From contig CANROK010000006.1 in the NCBI GenBank assembly GCA_947632205.1, forward strand, positions 1 to 42,141: 42,141 nt of DNA, in the 5' to 3' direction. The translations under genes were made by a program, and so were the position numbers. The notes beneath the pieces are model-generated. The model was not told the origin of the DNA. It saw only the letters and a program-made list of their open reading frames with translations, and searched no databases. This document shows, one piece after another, positions 1 through 8,937 of this stretch. This DNA is from an uncultured Bacilli bacterium. Lineage in GTDB: Bacteria; Bacillota_I; Bacilli_A; RF39; UBA660. The first letter of the stretch is position 1. Each line of letters begins with the position of its first letter.

Positions 1-717
1 GATAAAAGATATTATGTTGATATAATAAAAAGCTTTTTAGAAAATGAAACAATATTAAATAAAGGTGATTTATATATTAAAAATAGTGTTGAATTATTTA
101 ATCGAGCAAATTCTGAGTATACCGCGACAAAATTAAAAAGTATATTAGAAAATCCTTATTTATTGTATCATGGTACTAACTATGAACCAGATTCTTTTAA
201 CTATGCTAATTTTTTAGCATATGTTGAACCAAGAATTATTAGTGATTATTTCTTTTGGCCAGAAATATTAATTGATGAATATTTTATTAAAGAAAAATTG
301 ACTGATTCATTTATCAATATTGCTGATGATTTAGAAAATGTTATTGATTTAATGGAAAGTATAGATATAATTGATGTTTATTTTAGTAAAAAAGATAATT
401 TTAAAACTTTTTTTAATCATATTTTTAATAAATATTTTGATACTTTTAATGAGAAAATAGCTTATTTACAATTATTATTTAGATTACTTTGCAAATATAA
501 TTTTGCTATTAATTTAGACGATTATGGAAATAATAATGCTTTAGAAGGAAATGAAATTAATAATTTTTCTTTGTTTATTAGATATTTTGTAAATATAGTT
601 CAAATAGATAATAGTACTAATCATAAAATGTTAGAAGATAATCTTAATGCAATTATTGATGAAAAGTTTGATAGTATAAATATATTTAGTAATAAACAAA
701 AAACATTAAAGAAATGA
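1..717 (+). CDS. hypothetical protein (5' partial; frame open from base 1)
   Basis: The listed ORF starts at 163, but the same frame is open back to base 1 (DKRYYVDIIKSFLENETILNKGD...). No recognised family. Confidence 0.6.
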   Translation, partial: DKRYYVDIIKSFLENETILNKGDLYIKNSVELFNRANSEYTATKLKSILENPYLLYHGTNYEPDSFNYANFLAYVEPRIISDYFFWPEILIDEYFIKEKLTDSFINIADDLENVIDLMESIDIIDVYFSKKDNFKTFFNHIFNKYFDTFNEKIAYLQLLFRLLCKYNFAINLDDYGNNNALEGNEINNFSLFIRYFVNIVQIDNSTNHKMLEDNLNAIIDEKFDSINIFSNKQKTLKK

Positions 718-732
718 TAAAGGGTGGTAATA

Positions 733-1461
733 ATGGAAAAAAAGATGGATGAAATAGAAAAAATACTTGTTAAAATACCTAAAGAAATGAAAAAAATTGA
801 TTTATCTAAAGAAGAAATTGAAGATATAGATACATTAGTTGAAATAGAAAAAGAAAGAAAATTTGTCATAGAAACTTTAGCATGTGTTAAAGGATTTGAT
901 TTAAAAAGTTTGGATAAATTAAACAGTTATGAGAAAAGTTTATTAAAAGATTTTTTAAATTTATATGCTTTAGGAGAAATAATTGAAAAAAATATTGGTT
1001 ATAAAGTAAATTGGACGAAAGATATTTCTTTAATAAGACAAGCATATTACTTAGAATTAGAAAAAATAACTTATTTTGATTTAGAATTAGAAGATTTATT
1101 AAAGGAATACAAAAAAATACTTGCAATTGATAATAGTTTTTATAATAATTTAATTTCTGATGATTTTAAAACATATCTTAAAGAAGTAACTGGTAAAGAT
1201 ATTTTAGATATTTTTCCTAAAAAAATGTATTATAATATTGAACAAGAATTAGGTGAATATGAATTTGCTATTAATTTAGATAAAATAATTGATAAACAAA
1301 AATTATTAGCATTATTTTTAATTAATTTAAATTATCCAGAAAATAGAGTTGCTATAATTACGGATTTAGATATTAATGTAATTAGAGATTTAAAAATTAT
1401 GTATCTTTTCTTCCAAAATGATTCTTTATTAGACAAGAATTTACTTAGAAAAAGAAGATAA
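733..1461 (+). CDS. hypothetical protein
   Basis: ORF 724..1461. The ATG at 733 follows the RBS-like 'aaagggtgg'. No recognised domain. Confidence 0.6.
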   Translation: MEKKMDEIEKILVKIPKEMKKIDLSKEEIEDIDTLVEIEKERKFVIETLACVKGFDLKSLDKLNSYEKSLLKDFLNLYALGEIIEKNIGYKVNWTKDISLIRQAYYLELEKITYFDLELEDLLKEYKKILAIDNSFYNNLISDDFKTYLKEVTGKDILDIFPKKMYYNIEQELGEYEFAINLDKIIDKQKLLALFLINLNYPENRVAIITDLDINVIRDLKIMYLFFQNDSLLDKNLLRKRR

Positions 1462-1466
1462 GAATA

Positions 1467-1495
1467 TTGACTAAATAAATAAAAAGTAATAAAAT
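1467..1495 (+). promoter_or_regulatory. sigma-A-type promoter for the T-box/hisS operon
   Basis: TTGACT (1467-1472), 17-nt spacer, TAAAAT (1490-1495), just upstream of the T-box leader. Confidence 0.6.
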
Positions 1496-1507
1496 ATTAA
1501 TATATTT

Positions 1508-1695
1508 TCTATGGAAAGAGAAGTACTTATTATTAATAAGTTTAAAGCGAAGACGGATGGTGGAAAAGTCAAACATTAATAATTATAGGAAGACACTTTC
1601 AGAATTAGAAACGCATAAGCGATAAAAATTAAAGACCTAAGTAAGGTGGTACCGTGAGAATAATCGCCCTTATATCTAGGTCTTTTTATTTTAGA
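1508..1695 (+). promoter_or_regulatory. T-box riboswitch leader with terminator, upstream of hisS-aspS-asnS-gatCAB
   Basis: T-box sequence AAGGTGGTACCGTGAGAA (1643-1660). Stem I has AGAGAAGTA and GGATGGTGGAAA motifs, an ATTATTAAT/ATTAATAAT helix and a GAAAG/CTTTC basal helix. Specifier region is GACAC (1592-1596). Terminator AAAGACCTA...TAGGTCTTTTT. Confidence 0.93.
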
Positions 1696-1709
1696 AAGAG
1701 GGAAATAAA

Positions 1710-2972
1710 ATGATAGCAAAACCAAAAGGAACAGTAGATATTACCGGAAGTGATGCCATACTTTGGGAGTATGTAAATTCAGTTGTGGCTACTATGTGTA
1801 GTGCTTATAATTATGAGTTTATTAGAACTCCTATATTTGAGGCAAGTGAGTTATTTCATCGAAGTGTTGGGGAATCATCTGATATTGTTAAAAAAGAAAC
1901 TTATGATTTTCAAGATAAAGGTGGAAGAAATATTACTCTAAGACCAGAGGGAACGGCTGGTGTTGTTCGTAGTTATATTGAAAATAAATTATATGCATCA
2001 CCAGATATAAAAAAATATTATTATAATGGGACAATGTATCGTTATGAAAGACCACAAAAAGGTAGGTTAAGAGAATTTACCCAATTTGGTGTCGAAGTTC
2101 TTGGGGGAAGTGACCCCATTATTGATGCTGAAGTTATTAGTTTACAATATCGTATTTTAGAAGCATTACATATTGGTAATTTACAAGTAAATATTAATTC
2201 CTTGGGAGATAATGAATCGAGAGATAATTATAAGAATGCTTTAGTTAAGTATTTAGAACCACATATTAATGATTTATGTGAAGATTGCAGGGAAAGATTT
2301 AAAACTAATCCTTTAAGAATACTTGATTGTAAAGTCGATAAAGATAGTGATATTTTAAAAAATGCCCCTAAAACAATTGATTATTTAAATAAAGAAAGTA
2401 AAGAAAGATTTGATACTGTTTTAAAATATTTGGGCTTACTTGATATTGATTATGAAGTAAATCCAAATATTGTAAGAGGTCTTGATTATTATGATCATAC
2501 TGTTTTTGAAATAGTATCTTTAGATAATGAAGAAACAAAAGCCAATGTTTTAGGAGGTGGAGGCCGCTATAATAAACTTATTAAAGAATTAGATGGTCCA
2601 GAATCTTATGGTATTGGTTTTGCTTGTGGGATGGATAGAGTAGTTGATACTTTAAAAGAAATAGAATTATATAAAGATGTTAAAAAAGATATTGAATGTT
2701 ATGTAATGTATGTATCTGAAGAAGAAAAATTATATGCTTTAGATATTACCCAAAATTTAAGATTAAATGGAATAGTTACAGAAACAAATAATTTAAATAA
2801 AGCATTAAAGGGTCAATTTAAAGAAGCAGACAGGTTAAATGCTAAATATTTAATTATATTAAATAATGAGGATTTACAAAAGGGTTTAGTTAATGTTAAA
2901 GATAATAGAACTAAAGAAGAAGAAAAAGTAGATATCGATGAATTAACTGAATATATCATTGGTAATTTATAG
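1710..2972 (+). CDS. hisS: histidyl-tRNA synthetase
   Basis: Class II aaRS motifs: GTVDITG, TLRPEGTAGVVRSYIE, YYNGTMYRYERPQKGRLREFTQFGVE, GLDYYDHTVFEI. Confidence 0.97.
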   Translation: MIAKPKGTVDITGSDAILWEYVNSVVATMCSAYNYEFIRTPIFEASELFHRSVGESSDIVKKETYDFQDKGGRNITLRPEGTAGVVRSYIENKLYASPDIKKYYYNGTMYRYERPQKGRLREFTQFGVEVLGGSDPIIDAEVISLQYRILEALHIGNLQVNINSLGDNESRDNYKNALVKYLEPHINDLCEDCRERFKTNPLRILDCKVDKDSDILKNAPKTIDYLNKESKERFDTVLKYLGLLDIDYEVNPNIVRGLDYYDHTVFEIVSLDNEETKANVLGGGGRYNKLIKELDGPESYGIGFACGMDRVVDTLKEIELYKDVKKDIECYVMYVSEEEKLYALDITQNLRLNGIVTETNNLNKALKGQFKEADRLNAKYLIILNNEDLQKGLVNVKDNRTKEEEKVDIDELTEYIIGNL

Positions 2973-2981
2973 GAGTAAGCT

Positions 2982-4271
2982 ATGAAAAGAATATTAATAA
3001 ATGAATTAAAAGAAAATGAAATAAGTAAAATTAGTGGTTGGGCTACGACTATTAGAGACACTAAATATATGATATTTATTATTTTAAAAGATCGTAGTGG
3101 TTTTATCCAAGTGTCAATTGATAAAAATAATAATGCCGAAATAGTTAAGAAATTAGAAGGAATTCTAGCGAATAGTATTTTATCTTTTACAGGTAAAATG
3201 GTTAAAAGTGAATATGTTAAACAAGGTGGTAAAGAATTTTTACCTGATGATGTTTTGGTACTTAGTAGTGCCGAAAGTTTACCTATTGATGATACTGCTA
3301 ATATTGATACAAGAATGGATTATCGTTGGATTGATTTAAGATGCGAAAAAAATAATTTAATGTTATTATGCCAAGCAGCTTTAGTTGATGGGATGCGTTC
3401 TTATTTAGTAAGCAAAGATTTTACGGAAATTCATACGCCTAAACTTATTGGAGCAGCTTCTGAATCTGGTTCTTCCGTTTTTGAAGTTAAATATTTTGAT
3501 CGTACAGCATACTTGGCTCAAAGTCCACAATTTTATAAACAAATGGCAATGGCTAGTGGTTTAGAAAGAATATTTGAAATAGCCCCAGCTTTTAGAGCCG
3601 AAAATTCTAATACTAATCGTCATACGACAGAATTTACATCTTTCGATGTTGAGATGGCTTATATTGATTCTTATGAAGATGTTATGGATTTAGAAGAAGA
3701 TTTATTAATTGCTGGACTATCTAATGTTAAAAACTTATATGGTGATAAAATTAAAGAACTATTTAATGTTGATGTAATAGTTCCTACTAAACCATTTCCA
3801 AGAATTAGATTAGAAGATTTATACCAAGAGTTACATAAAAGATATAATTATGAAATACCAGAATTTGATGTTGGTGATATGAATGCTGAGGCAGAAAATT
3901 TAACTGGTAAGTTTGTGAAAGAAGTATATGGTCATGAATTTATTTTTGTAACTGATTTTGCTAAAACAAAAAGGGCCTTCTATCATATGAGAGAAAACGA
4001 TGTACCTCAAGGTTACGATTTAATTTGGAAGGGTACCGAAATTACAACTGGTGCTCAAAGAGAACATCGTTTTGAAGTATTAAGACGTCAAGCCGATGAA
4101 AAAGGATTAGGTAAAGATGTAGAATTTTATATGGAATTCTTTAAGTATGGTTGTCCTCCTCATGGTGGTTTTGCTATTGGTGTAGATAGGGTTAATATGT
4201 TATTATTAGAGCTACCTTCTTTAAAAGAAGAAATGTTCATATTCCGTGGTCCTAATAGATTGAACCCATAA
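2982..4271 (+). CDS. aspS: aspartyl-tRNA synthetase, short archaeal/eukaryal-like type (429 aa)
   Basis: OB-fold GWATTIRD; class II motifs FRAENSNTNRHTTEFTSFDVEM and GGFAIGVDRVNMLLL. Length ~430 aa, without the insertion domain of the ~590 aa bacterial AspRS. Confidence 0.92.
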   Translation: MKRILINELKENEISKISGWATTIRDTKYMIFIILKDRSGFIQVSIDKNNNAEIVKKLEGILANSILSFTGKMVKSEYVKQGGKEFLPDDVLVLSSAESLPIDDTANIDTRMDYRWIDLRCEKNNLMLLCQAALVDGMRSYLVSKDFTEIHTPKLIGAASESGSSVFEVKYFDRTAYLAQSPQFYKQMAMASGLERIFEIAPAFRAENSNTNRHTTEFTSFDVEMAYIDSYEDVMDLEEDLLIAGLSNVKNLYGDKIKELFNVDVIVPTKPFPRIRLEDLYQELHKRYNYEIPEFDVGDMNAEAENLTGKFVKEVYGHEFIFVTDFAKTKRAFYHMRENDVPQGYDLIWKGTEITTGAQREHRFEVLRRQADEKGLGKDVEFYMEFFKYGCPPHGGFAIGVDRVNMLLLELPSLKEEMFIFRGPNRLNP

Positions 4272-4292
4272 TATAAAGAAAGGAAAATTAAA

Positions 4293-5657
4293 ATGGATTT
4301 AAAAGATATATTAAAAGATAAAGATAAATATTTAGATAAAGAAGTATCTATATGTGGTTGGATTAGAAACCATCGTGATCAAAAGACATTTGGTTTTATT
4401 GATTTTTCTGATGGTACATGTCAAACACATTTACAAGTTGTATATGATGAAAAATTAAGTAACTTTGAAGAAGTTAAAAAATTACTTGTCGGTTGTGCCA
4501 TTAAAGTTACTGGTAAAATTATTAAATCAAAAGGAAATCAAGATATTGAAATGCAAGCAACAAGTATTGAATTACTTGGTAACTGTCCTGAAGATTATCC
4601 AATTCAACCAAAAAGACATACCAGAGAATTTTTAAGAGAACAAGCTTATTTAAGACCTAGAACTAATCTATTTCAAGCTGTTTTTAGAGTAAGAAGTATT
4701 GCTGCTTATGCCATTCATAAATATTTTCAAGAAAATGGTTATGTTTATTTTCATGCTCCTTTAATTACATCAAGTGATTGTGAAGGGGCTGGTGAAATGT
4801 TCCAAGTAACAACAATTCCTTTAGATAAAATAAAAGGTGATGTTGATTATTCTAAAGATTTCTTTGGAAAGATGACAAATCTTACAGTAAGCGGACAACT
4901 TGAAGCAGAAACATTTGCTCTAAGTTATAAAAAGACATATACATTTGGTCCAACTTTTAGAGCCGAAAATTCTAATACAAAAACACATGCATCTGAATTT
5001 TGGATGATTGAACCAGAAATTGCTTTCTGTGATTTAGAAGGTGATATGGATATAATGGAGAATATGCTAAAATATGTAGTTAAATATGTTTTAGATAATG
5101 CGAAAGAAGAAATGGAATTCTTTGATAAATTTGTTGAAAATGGTTTAATCGATAAATTAAATAAATTATTAAATAGCAATTTTACAAGAATTGATCATAA
5201 AGATGTTATTAAAATATTAAAAGAAGCCGATGTTAAATGGGAATTTGAACCAGAATATGGGGAAGATATTGCAAAAGAACATGAAAAATATATTACCGAA
5301 TATTTTAATGGACCAGTCTTTATTAAAAATTGGCCAAAAGATATTAAGGCCTTCTATATGAAACTTAACCCTGATAATGAAACAGTAGCTGCAGTTGATT
5401 TAGAAGTACCTGGTGCTGGTGAACTTATGGGTGGTAGTCAAAGAGAAGAAGATTATGATAAATTAGTTAGTAGAATGCAAGAACTTGGCATGAGTAGGGA
5501 AGGCCTTGAATGGTATTTAAATCTTCGTCGTTATGGTGGTTGTGTTCATTCCGGTTTTGGTATGGGCTTTGAAAGATTACTTATTTATCTAACTGGTGTT
5601 GATAATATTAGAGATGTTATTCCTTACCCAAGATGTCCAAAAACATGTGAATATTAA
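4293..5657 (+). CDS. asnS: asparaginyl-tRNA synthetase
   Basis: GWIRNHRDQKTFGFIDFSDGT; FRAENSNTKTHASEFWMIEPE; GFGMGFERLLIYLTGVDNIRDVIPYPR. Confidence 0.96.
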   Translation: MDLKDILKDKDKYLDKEVSICGWIRNHRDQKTFGFIDFSDGTCQTHLQVVYDEKLSNFEEVKKLLVGCAIKVTGKIIKSKGNQDIEMQATSIELLGNCPEDYPIQPKRHTREFLREQAYLRPRTNLFQAVFRVRSIAAYAIHKYFQENGYVYFHAPLITSSDCEGAGEMFQVTTIPLDKIKGDVDYSKDFFGKMTNLTVSGQLEAETFALSYKKTYTFGPTFRAENSNTKTHASEFWMIEPEIAFCDLEGDMDIMENMLKYVVKYVLDNAKEEMEFFDKFVENGLIDKLNKLLNSNFTRIDHKDVIKILKEADVKWEFEPEYGEDIAKEHEKYITEYFNGPVFIKNWPKDIKAFYMKLNPDNETVAAVDLEVPGAGELMGGSQREEDYDKLVSRMQELGMSREGLEWYLNLRRYGGCVHSGFGMGFERLLIYLTGVDNIRDVIPYPRCPKTCEY

Positions 5658-5666
5658 GAGGTCTTT

Positions 5667-5975
5667 ATGCGTAAATTTACAAAAGAAATGGTTGATTCAT
5701 ATGCTGATAAATTACTTATTGGACTAACAGAAGAAGAAAATAAATTAGTTTTGGATGAATTTGATATTATTGATAAAAATATGGAATTAATAACGAAAAT
5801 ACCTAATATAAGTGAAGTTCCACCAATGACCCATACATTAGATGATTTTACTTATGAACTTAGAGAAGATGAATATGAAGAAAGTATTAATATTGATGAT
5901 GCCCTAGCTAACTCAGATTCTACAGAAGGAAGACAAATAAAAGTACCTAATGTTGTTGAGGTGAGTAAAAAATGA
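5667..5975 (+). CDS. gatC: aspartyl/glutamyl-tRNA amidotransferase subunit C
   Basis: Small ORF directly before gatA; pattern 'LDEFDIIDKNMELITKI...VPPMTHTLD' is GatC-like. Confidence 0.88.
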   Translation: MRKFTKEMVDSYADKLLIGLTEEENKLVLDEFDIIDKNMELITKIPNISEVPPMTHTLDDFTYELREDEYEESINIDDALANSDSTEGRQIKVPNVVEVSKK

Positions 5976-7432
5976 TGGATAAAAGTATTAAAGAGTTACA
6001 TGAACTATTAATAAATAATAAAGTAAGTAGTGATGATTTAGTTAAAGAAGCTTTAGCTAAATCTCACACTTTACAAGAAAAATGCAATGCTTTTGTTACT
6101 ATTTTGGATGATGCTAAAGGGGTATCTGTAAATGATAACTTACTTTCTGGTATTCCTTATGGTATAAAAGATAATTATTCGACAAAAGGAATACTTACAA
6201 CTGGTTCATCAAATACTTTAAAAGATTATGTTCCATTTTTTACAGCAACTGCTGTTAAAAACTTAGAAAAGTGTGGAGCAGTACCGGTTAATAAAACGGC
6301 TTTAGATGAGTTTGGTATGGGTGGAACTGGGACAACTTGTCATACGGGTAATGTATTAAATCCATGGAATCAAAAAAGAATGTGTGGAGGATCTTCATCA
6401 GGTAGTGCTTGTGCAGTAAGTGCAGGTGTTTATCCATATGCTTTAGGTAGTGATACCGGTGACTCTATTCGTAAGCCAGCTGCTTATTGTGGTATTGTTG
6501 GTTATAAACCTACTTATGGTATGATTTCAAGATATGGTTTATTTCCTTTTGCATCATCTTTAGACCATTGTGGTGTTTTAACAAGAAGGGTTGAAGATGC
6601 AGCTATTGTCGTAGATGCCATGAAAGGAAAAGATAAAAAAGATTTAACTAGTTTTGATTCTAGTAATATCCATCTATTAGATAGTTTAGATGGTAATGTT
6701 TCAGGTAAGAAATTATTTTATATAAAAGAAATAGTTGATTTCGCTAATTATCCAAATATTGATGATACTTTAAAGAAACATTTAGATAATTATTTTAAAA
6801 CTTTAGATAATTTAAAATCTTTAGGGGTTACTATTGACTCAGTAAGTATTGATAAAACCCTTCTTCAAGCAATTCCATCTGTTTATGTTTGTTTAAGTTG
6901 TGCTGAAGCCACAAGTAATATGTCTAATTTAACTGGTATTATCTTTGGACCAAGGGGTAAAGGTGATAATGTCATGGAAATTATTAAAGATCATCGTACT
7001 AAAGGATTTTCAACTCTTATTAAAAGAAGATTTGTAATTGGTTCTTATATCTTACAAAAAGAAAATCAAGAAAAATATTTTGTTAATGCCCAAAGAGTTA
7101 GAAGATTAATTGTTGATAAAATGAAAGAATTATTTAAAGAATATGATGGTCTTATTTTACCGGTTGGTACTGGTCCTGCTCCCTATATTGATGGTAGTGT
7201 AGACCATGTTAATAATAGTGATACAAGTATTCTAGAAGAACATTTACAAATTGGTAATTTTGGTGGTTTCCCATCTATTACTATACCTAATGGTTTTGTT
7301 GATAATCTACCTGTAGGTATCAATATTACTGGTAATTGTTATGATGATGCCAATATTTTAAATATTGCTTATGCTCTAGAGGGAACAATGAATTATAAAG
7401 GTCAAATAGCAAAGGAGGGTACTAATGAGTAA
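5972..7432 (+). CDS. gatA: aspartyl/glutamyl-tRNA amidotransferase subunit A
   Basis: Amidase signature GGSSSGSACAVSAGVYPYALGSDTGDSIRKPAAYCGIVGYKPTYG. Confidence 0.97.
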   Translation: MMDKSIKELHELLINNKVSSDDLVKEALAKSHTLQEKCNAFVTILDDAKGVSVNDNLLSGIPYGIKDNYSTKGILTTGSSNTLKDYVPFFTATAVKNLEKCGAVPVNKTALDEFGMGGTGTTCHTGNVLNPWNQKRMCGGSSSGSACAVSAGVYPYALGSDTGDSIRKPAAYCGIVGYKPTYGMISRYGLFPFASSLDHCGVLTRRVEDAAIVVDAMKGKDKKDLTSFDSSNIHLLDSLDGNVSGKKLFYIKEIVDFANYPNIDDTLKKHLDNYFKTLDNLKSLGVTIDSVSIDKTLLQAIPSVYVCLSCAEATSNMSNLTGIIFGPRGKGDNVMEIIKDHRTKGFSTLIKRRFVIGSYILQKENQEKYFVNAQRVRRLIVDKMKELFKEYDGLILPVGTGPAPYIDGSVDHVNNSDTSILEEHLQIGNFGGFPSITIPNGFVDNLPVGINITGNCYDDANILNIAYALEGTMNYKGQIAKEGTNE

Positions 7433-8855
7433 TTATAAAGCAGTTATTGGGTTAGAAATGCACTGCGAATTAAAAAGTAATTCAAAAGTATTCTCACCAG
7501 CTAAAAATGGTTATAGTGAAATACCTAACTTTAATATTTCCGAAATCGATATGGCTTTTCCTGGTATCTTACCATCAGTTAATAAAGAATCAGTAAGAAG
7601 TGCTATTATGGCTTCCTTAGTTTTAAATTGCAAGGTTCCCGAGTATATGTATTTTGATCGTAAAAATTATTATTATCCTGATTTACCTAAAGGTTATCAA
7701 ATTACGCAAATGCATGATCCAGTTGGTACAAATGGTAAAATTTTAATTGATATGGATGGATATACTAAAGAAGTTTTAATTCATGATATTCACTTAGAAG
7801 AAGATAGTGCTAGTTTAGATCATTATATTGATGCTTCTCTAATTGATTATAATAGAGCAGGTGTTCCTCTTTTAGAACTTGTTACAGAGCCATGTTTTAA
7901 TAATGCTGAAGAAGCAGTTGCCTTCCTAGAATATATGCGTCTTGTTTATAAATATTTGGGTATTAGCGATGCCGATACCAAAATGGGTCAAATTAGATGT
8001 GATGTTAATGTTTCTATTATGGATTATGATGCTAAAGAACTTGGTACCAAAGTCGAAATTAAAAATGTTAACTCATTTCAAAATGTTAAAGATGCCATTA
8101 ATTATGAAATAAAAAGACAATCAGAATTAAAGGATGAAGGCCGTTATAGTGAAGTTGAACAAGAGACAAGAAGATTTGATGAAGAAACTTTAACTACTGT
8201 AAGAATGCGTAATAAAGTTGATGCGATTGATTATAAATATTTTGTTGAACCAAATATTCCTAAATATAAAATAACTAACGAATGGATTGAAGAAATAAAA
8301 AAGAGTATTCCAATGTTACCTAGGGAAAGAAAGCAAAAATATATAAATGAATATGGTTTATCTGAATATGATACTAATATAATAATTAAAAATAAAGAAT
8401 ATGCTGATTATTTTGAAGAATGCTTAAATCTTGGCATGGATGCTAAAACTAGTGCCAATTATTTAATTGTTAATATTATTGCTTATTTAAATAAATTTAA
8501 TATGGAATTAAAAGATTTCTTTCTAAAGCCAAAGTATTTAAAAGAAATAATTGACGAACTAATAAAAGGTAATATTTCATCTAAACAAGCAAAAGAAATA
8601 TTTAATAAAGCTTTAGATGAAAATAAAGAACCAAAAGAATTTATAAGCAAAGAAAATAGTCAAATATCAGATGTAAATGAACTTAATAATATTATTGATA
8701 CTATTTTAAATAATAATCAATCGCAAATTGAATTATATAAAAATGGAAGAAGTAATATATTTGATTATTTTGTCGGTCAAGTAATGAAAGAAACAAGAGG
8801 TAAAGCTAATCCAACGATAGTAAAAGAGATATTAAATGACAAATTAAAGAACTGA
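7425..8855 (+). CDS. gatB: aspartyl/glutamyl-tRNA amidotransferase subunit B
   Basis: VIGLEMHCELKSNSKVFSPA; YYYPDLPKGYQITQ; C-terminal MKETRGKANPTIVKEIL. Confidence 0.97.
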   Translation: MSNYKAVIGLEMHCELKSNSKVFSPAKNGYSEIPNFNISEIDMAFPGILPSVNKESVRSAIMASLVLNCKVPEYMYFDRKNYYYPDLPKGYQITQMHDPVGTNGKILIDMDGYTKEVLIHDIHLEEDSASLDHYIDASLIDYNRAGVPLLELVTEPCFNNAEEAVAFLEYMRLVYKYLGISDADTKMGQIRCDVNVSIMDYDAKELGTKVEIKNVNSFQNVKDAINYEIKRQSELKDEGRYSEVEQETRRFDEETLTTVRMRNKVDAIDYKYFVEPNIPKYKITNEWIEEIKKSIPMLPRERKQKYINEYGLSEYDTNIIIKNKEYADYFEECLNLGMDAKTSANYLIVNIIAYLNKFNMELKDFFLKPKYLKEIIDELIKGNISSKQAKEIFNKALDENKEPKEFISKENSQISDVNELNNIIDTILNNNQSQIELYKNGRSNIFDYFVGQVMKETRGKANPTIVKEILNDKLKN

Positions 8856-8869
8856 TTAGTTCTTTTTTT
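8846..8869 (+). terminator. rho-independent terminator after gatB
   Basis: AAAGAACT-GATT-AGTTCTTTTTTT. Confidence 0.8.
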
Positions 8870-8937
8870 GTGAATAGTTTGATATTGTTTTTTTCGATAT
8901 TTCGTGCTAGTATATTATCCACAAATAGGGGTGTTTT

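Noticed and set aside
621-1126. Minus-strand ORFs at 621..869 and 887..1126
   Set aside because: Antisense to well-supported plus-strand ORFs, with the Ile/Ser/Phe-rich composition typical of reverse translation of AT-rich genes.
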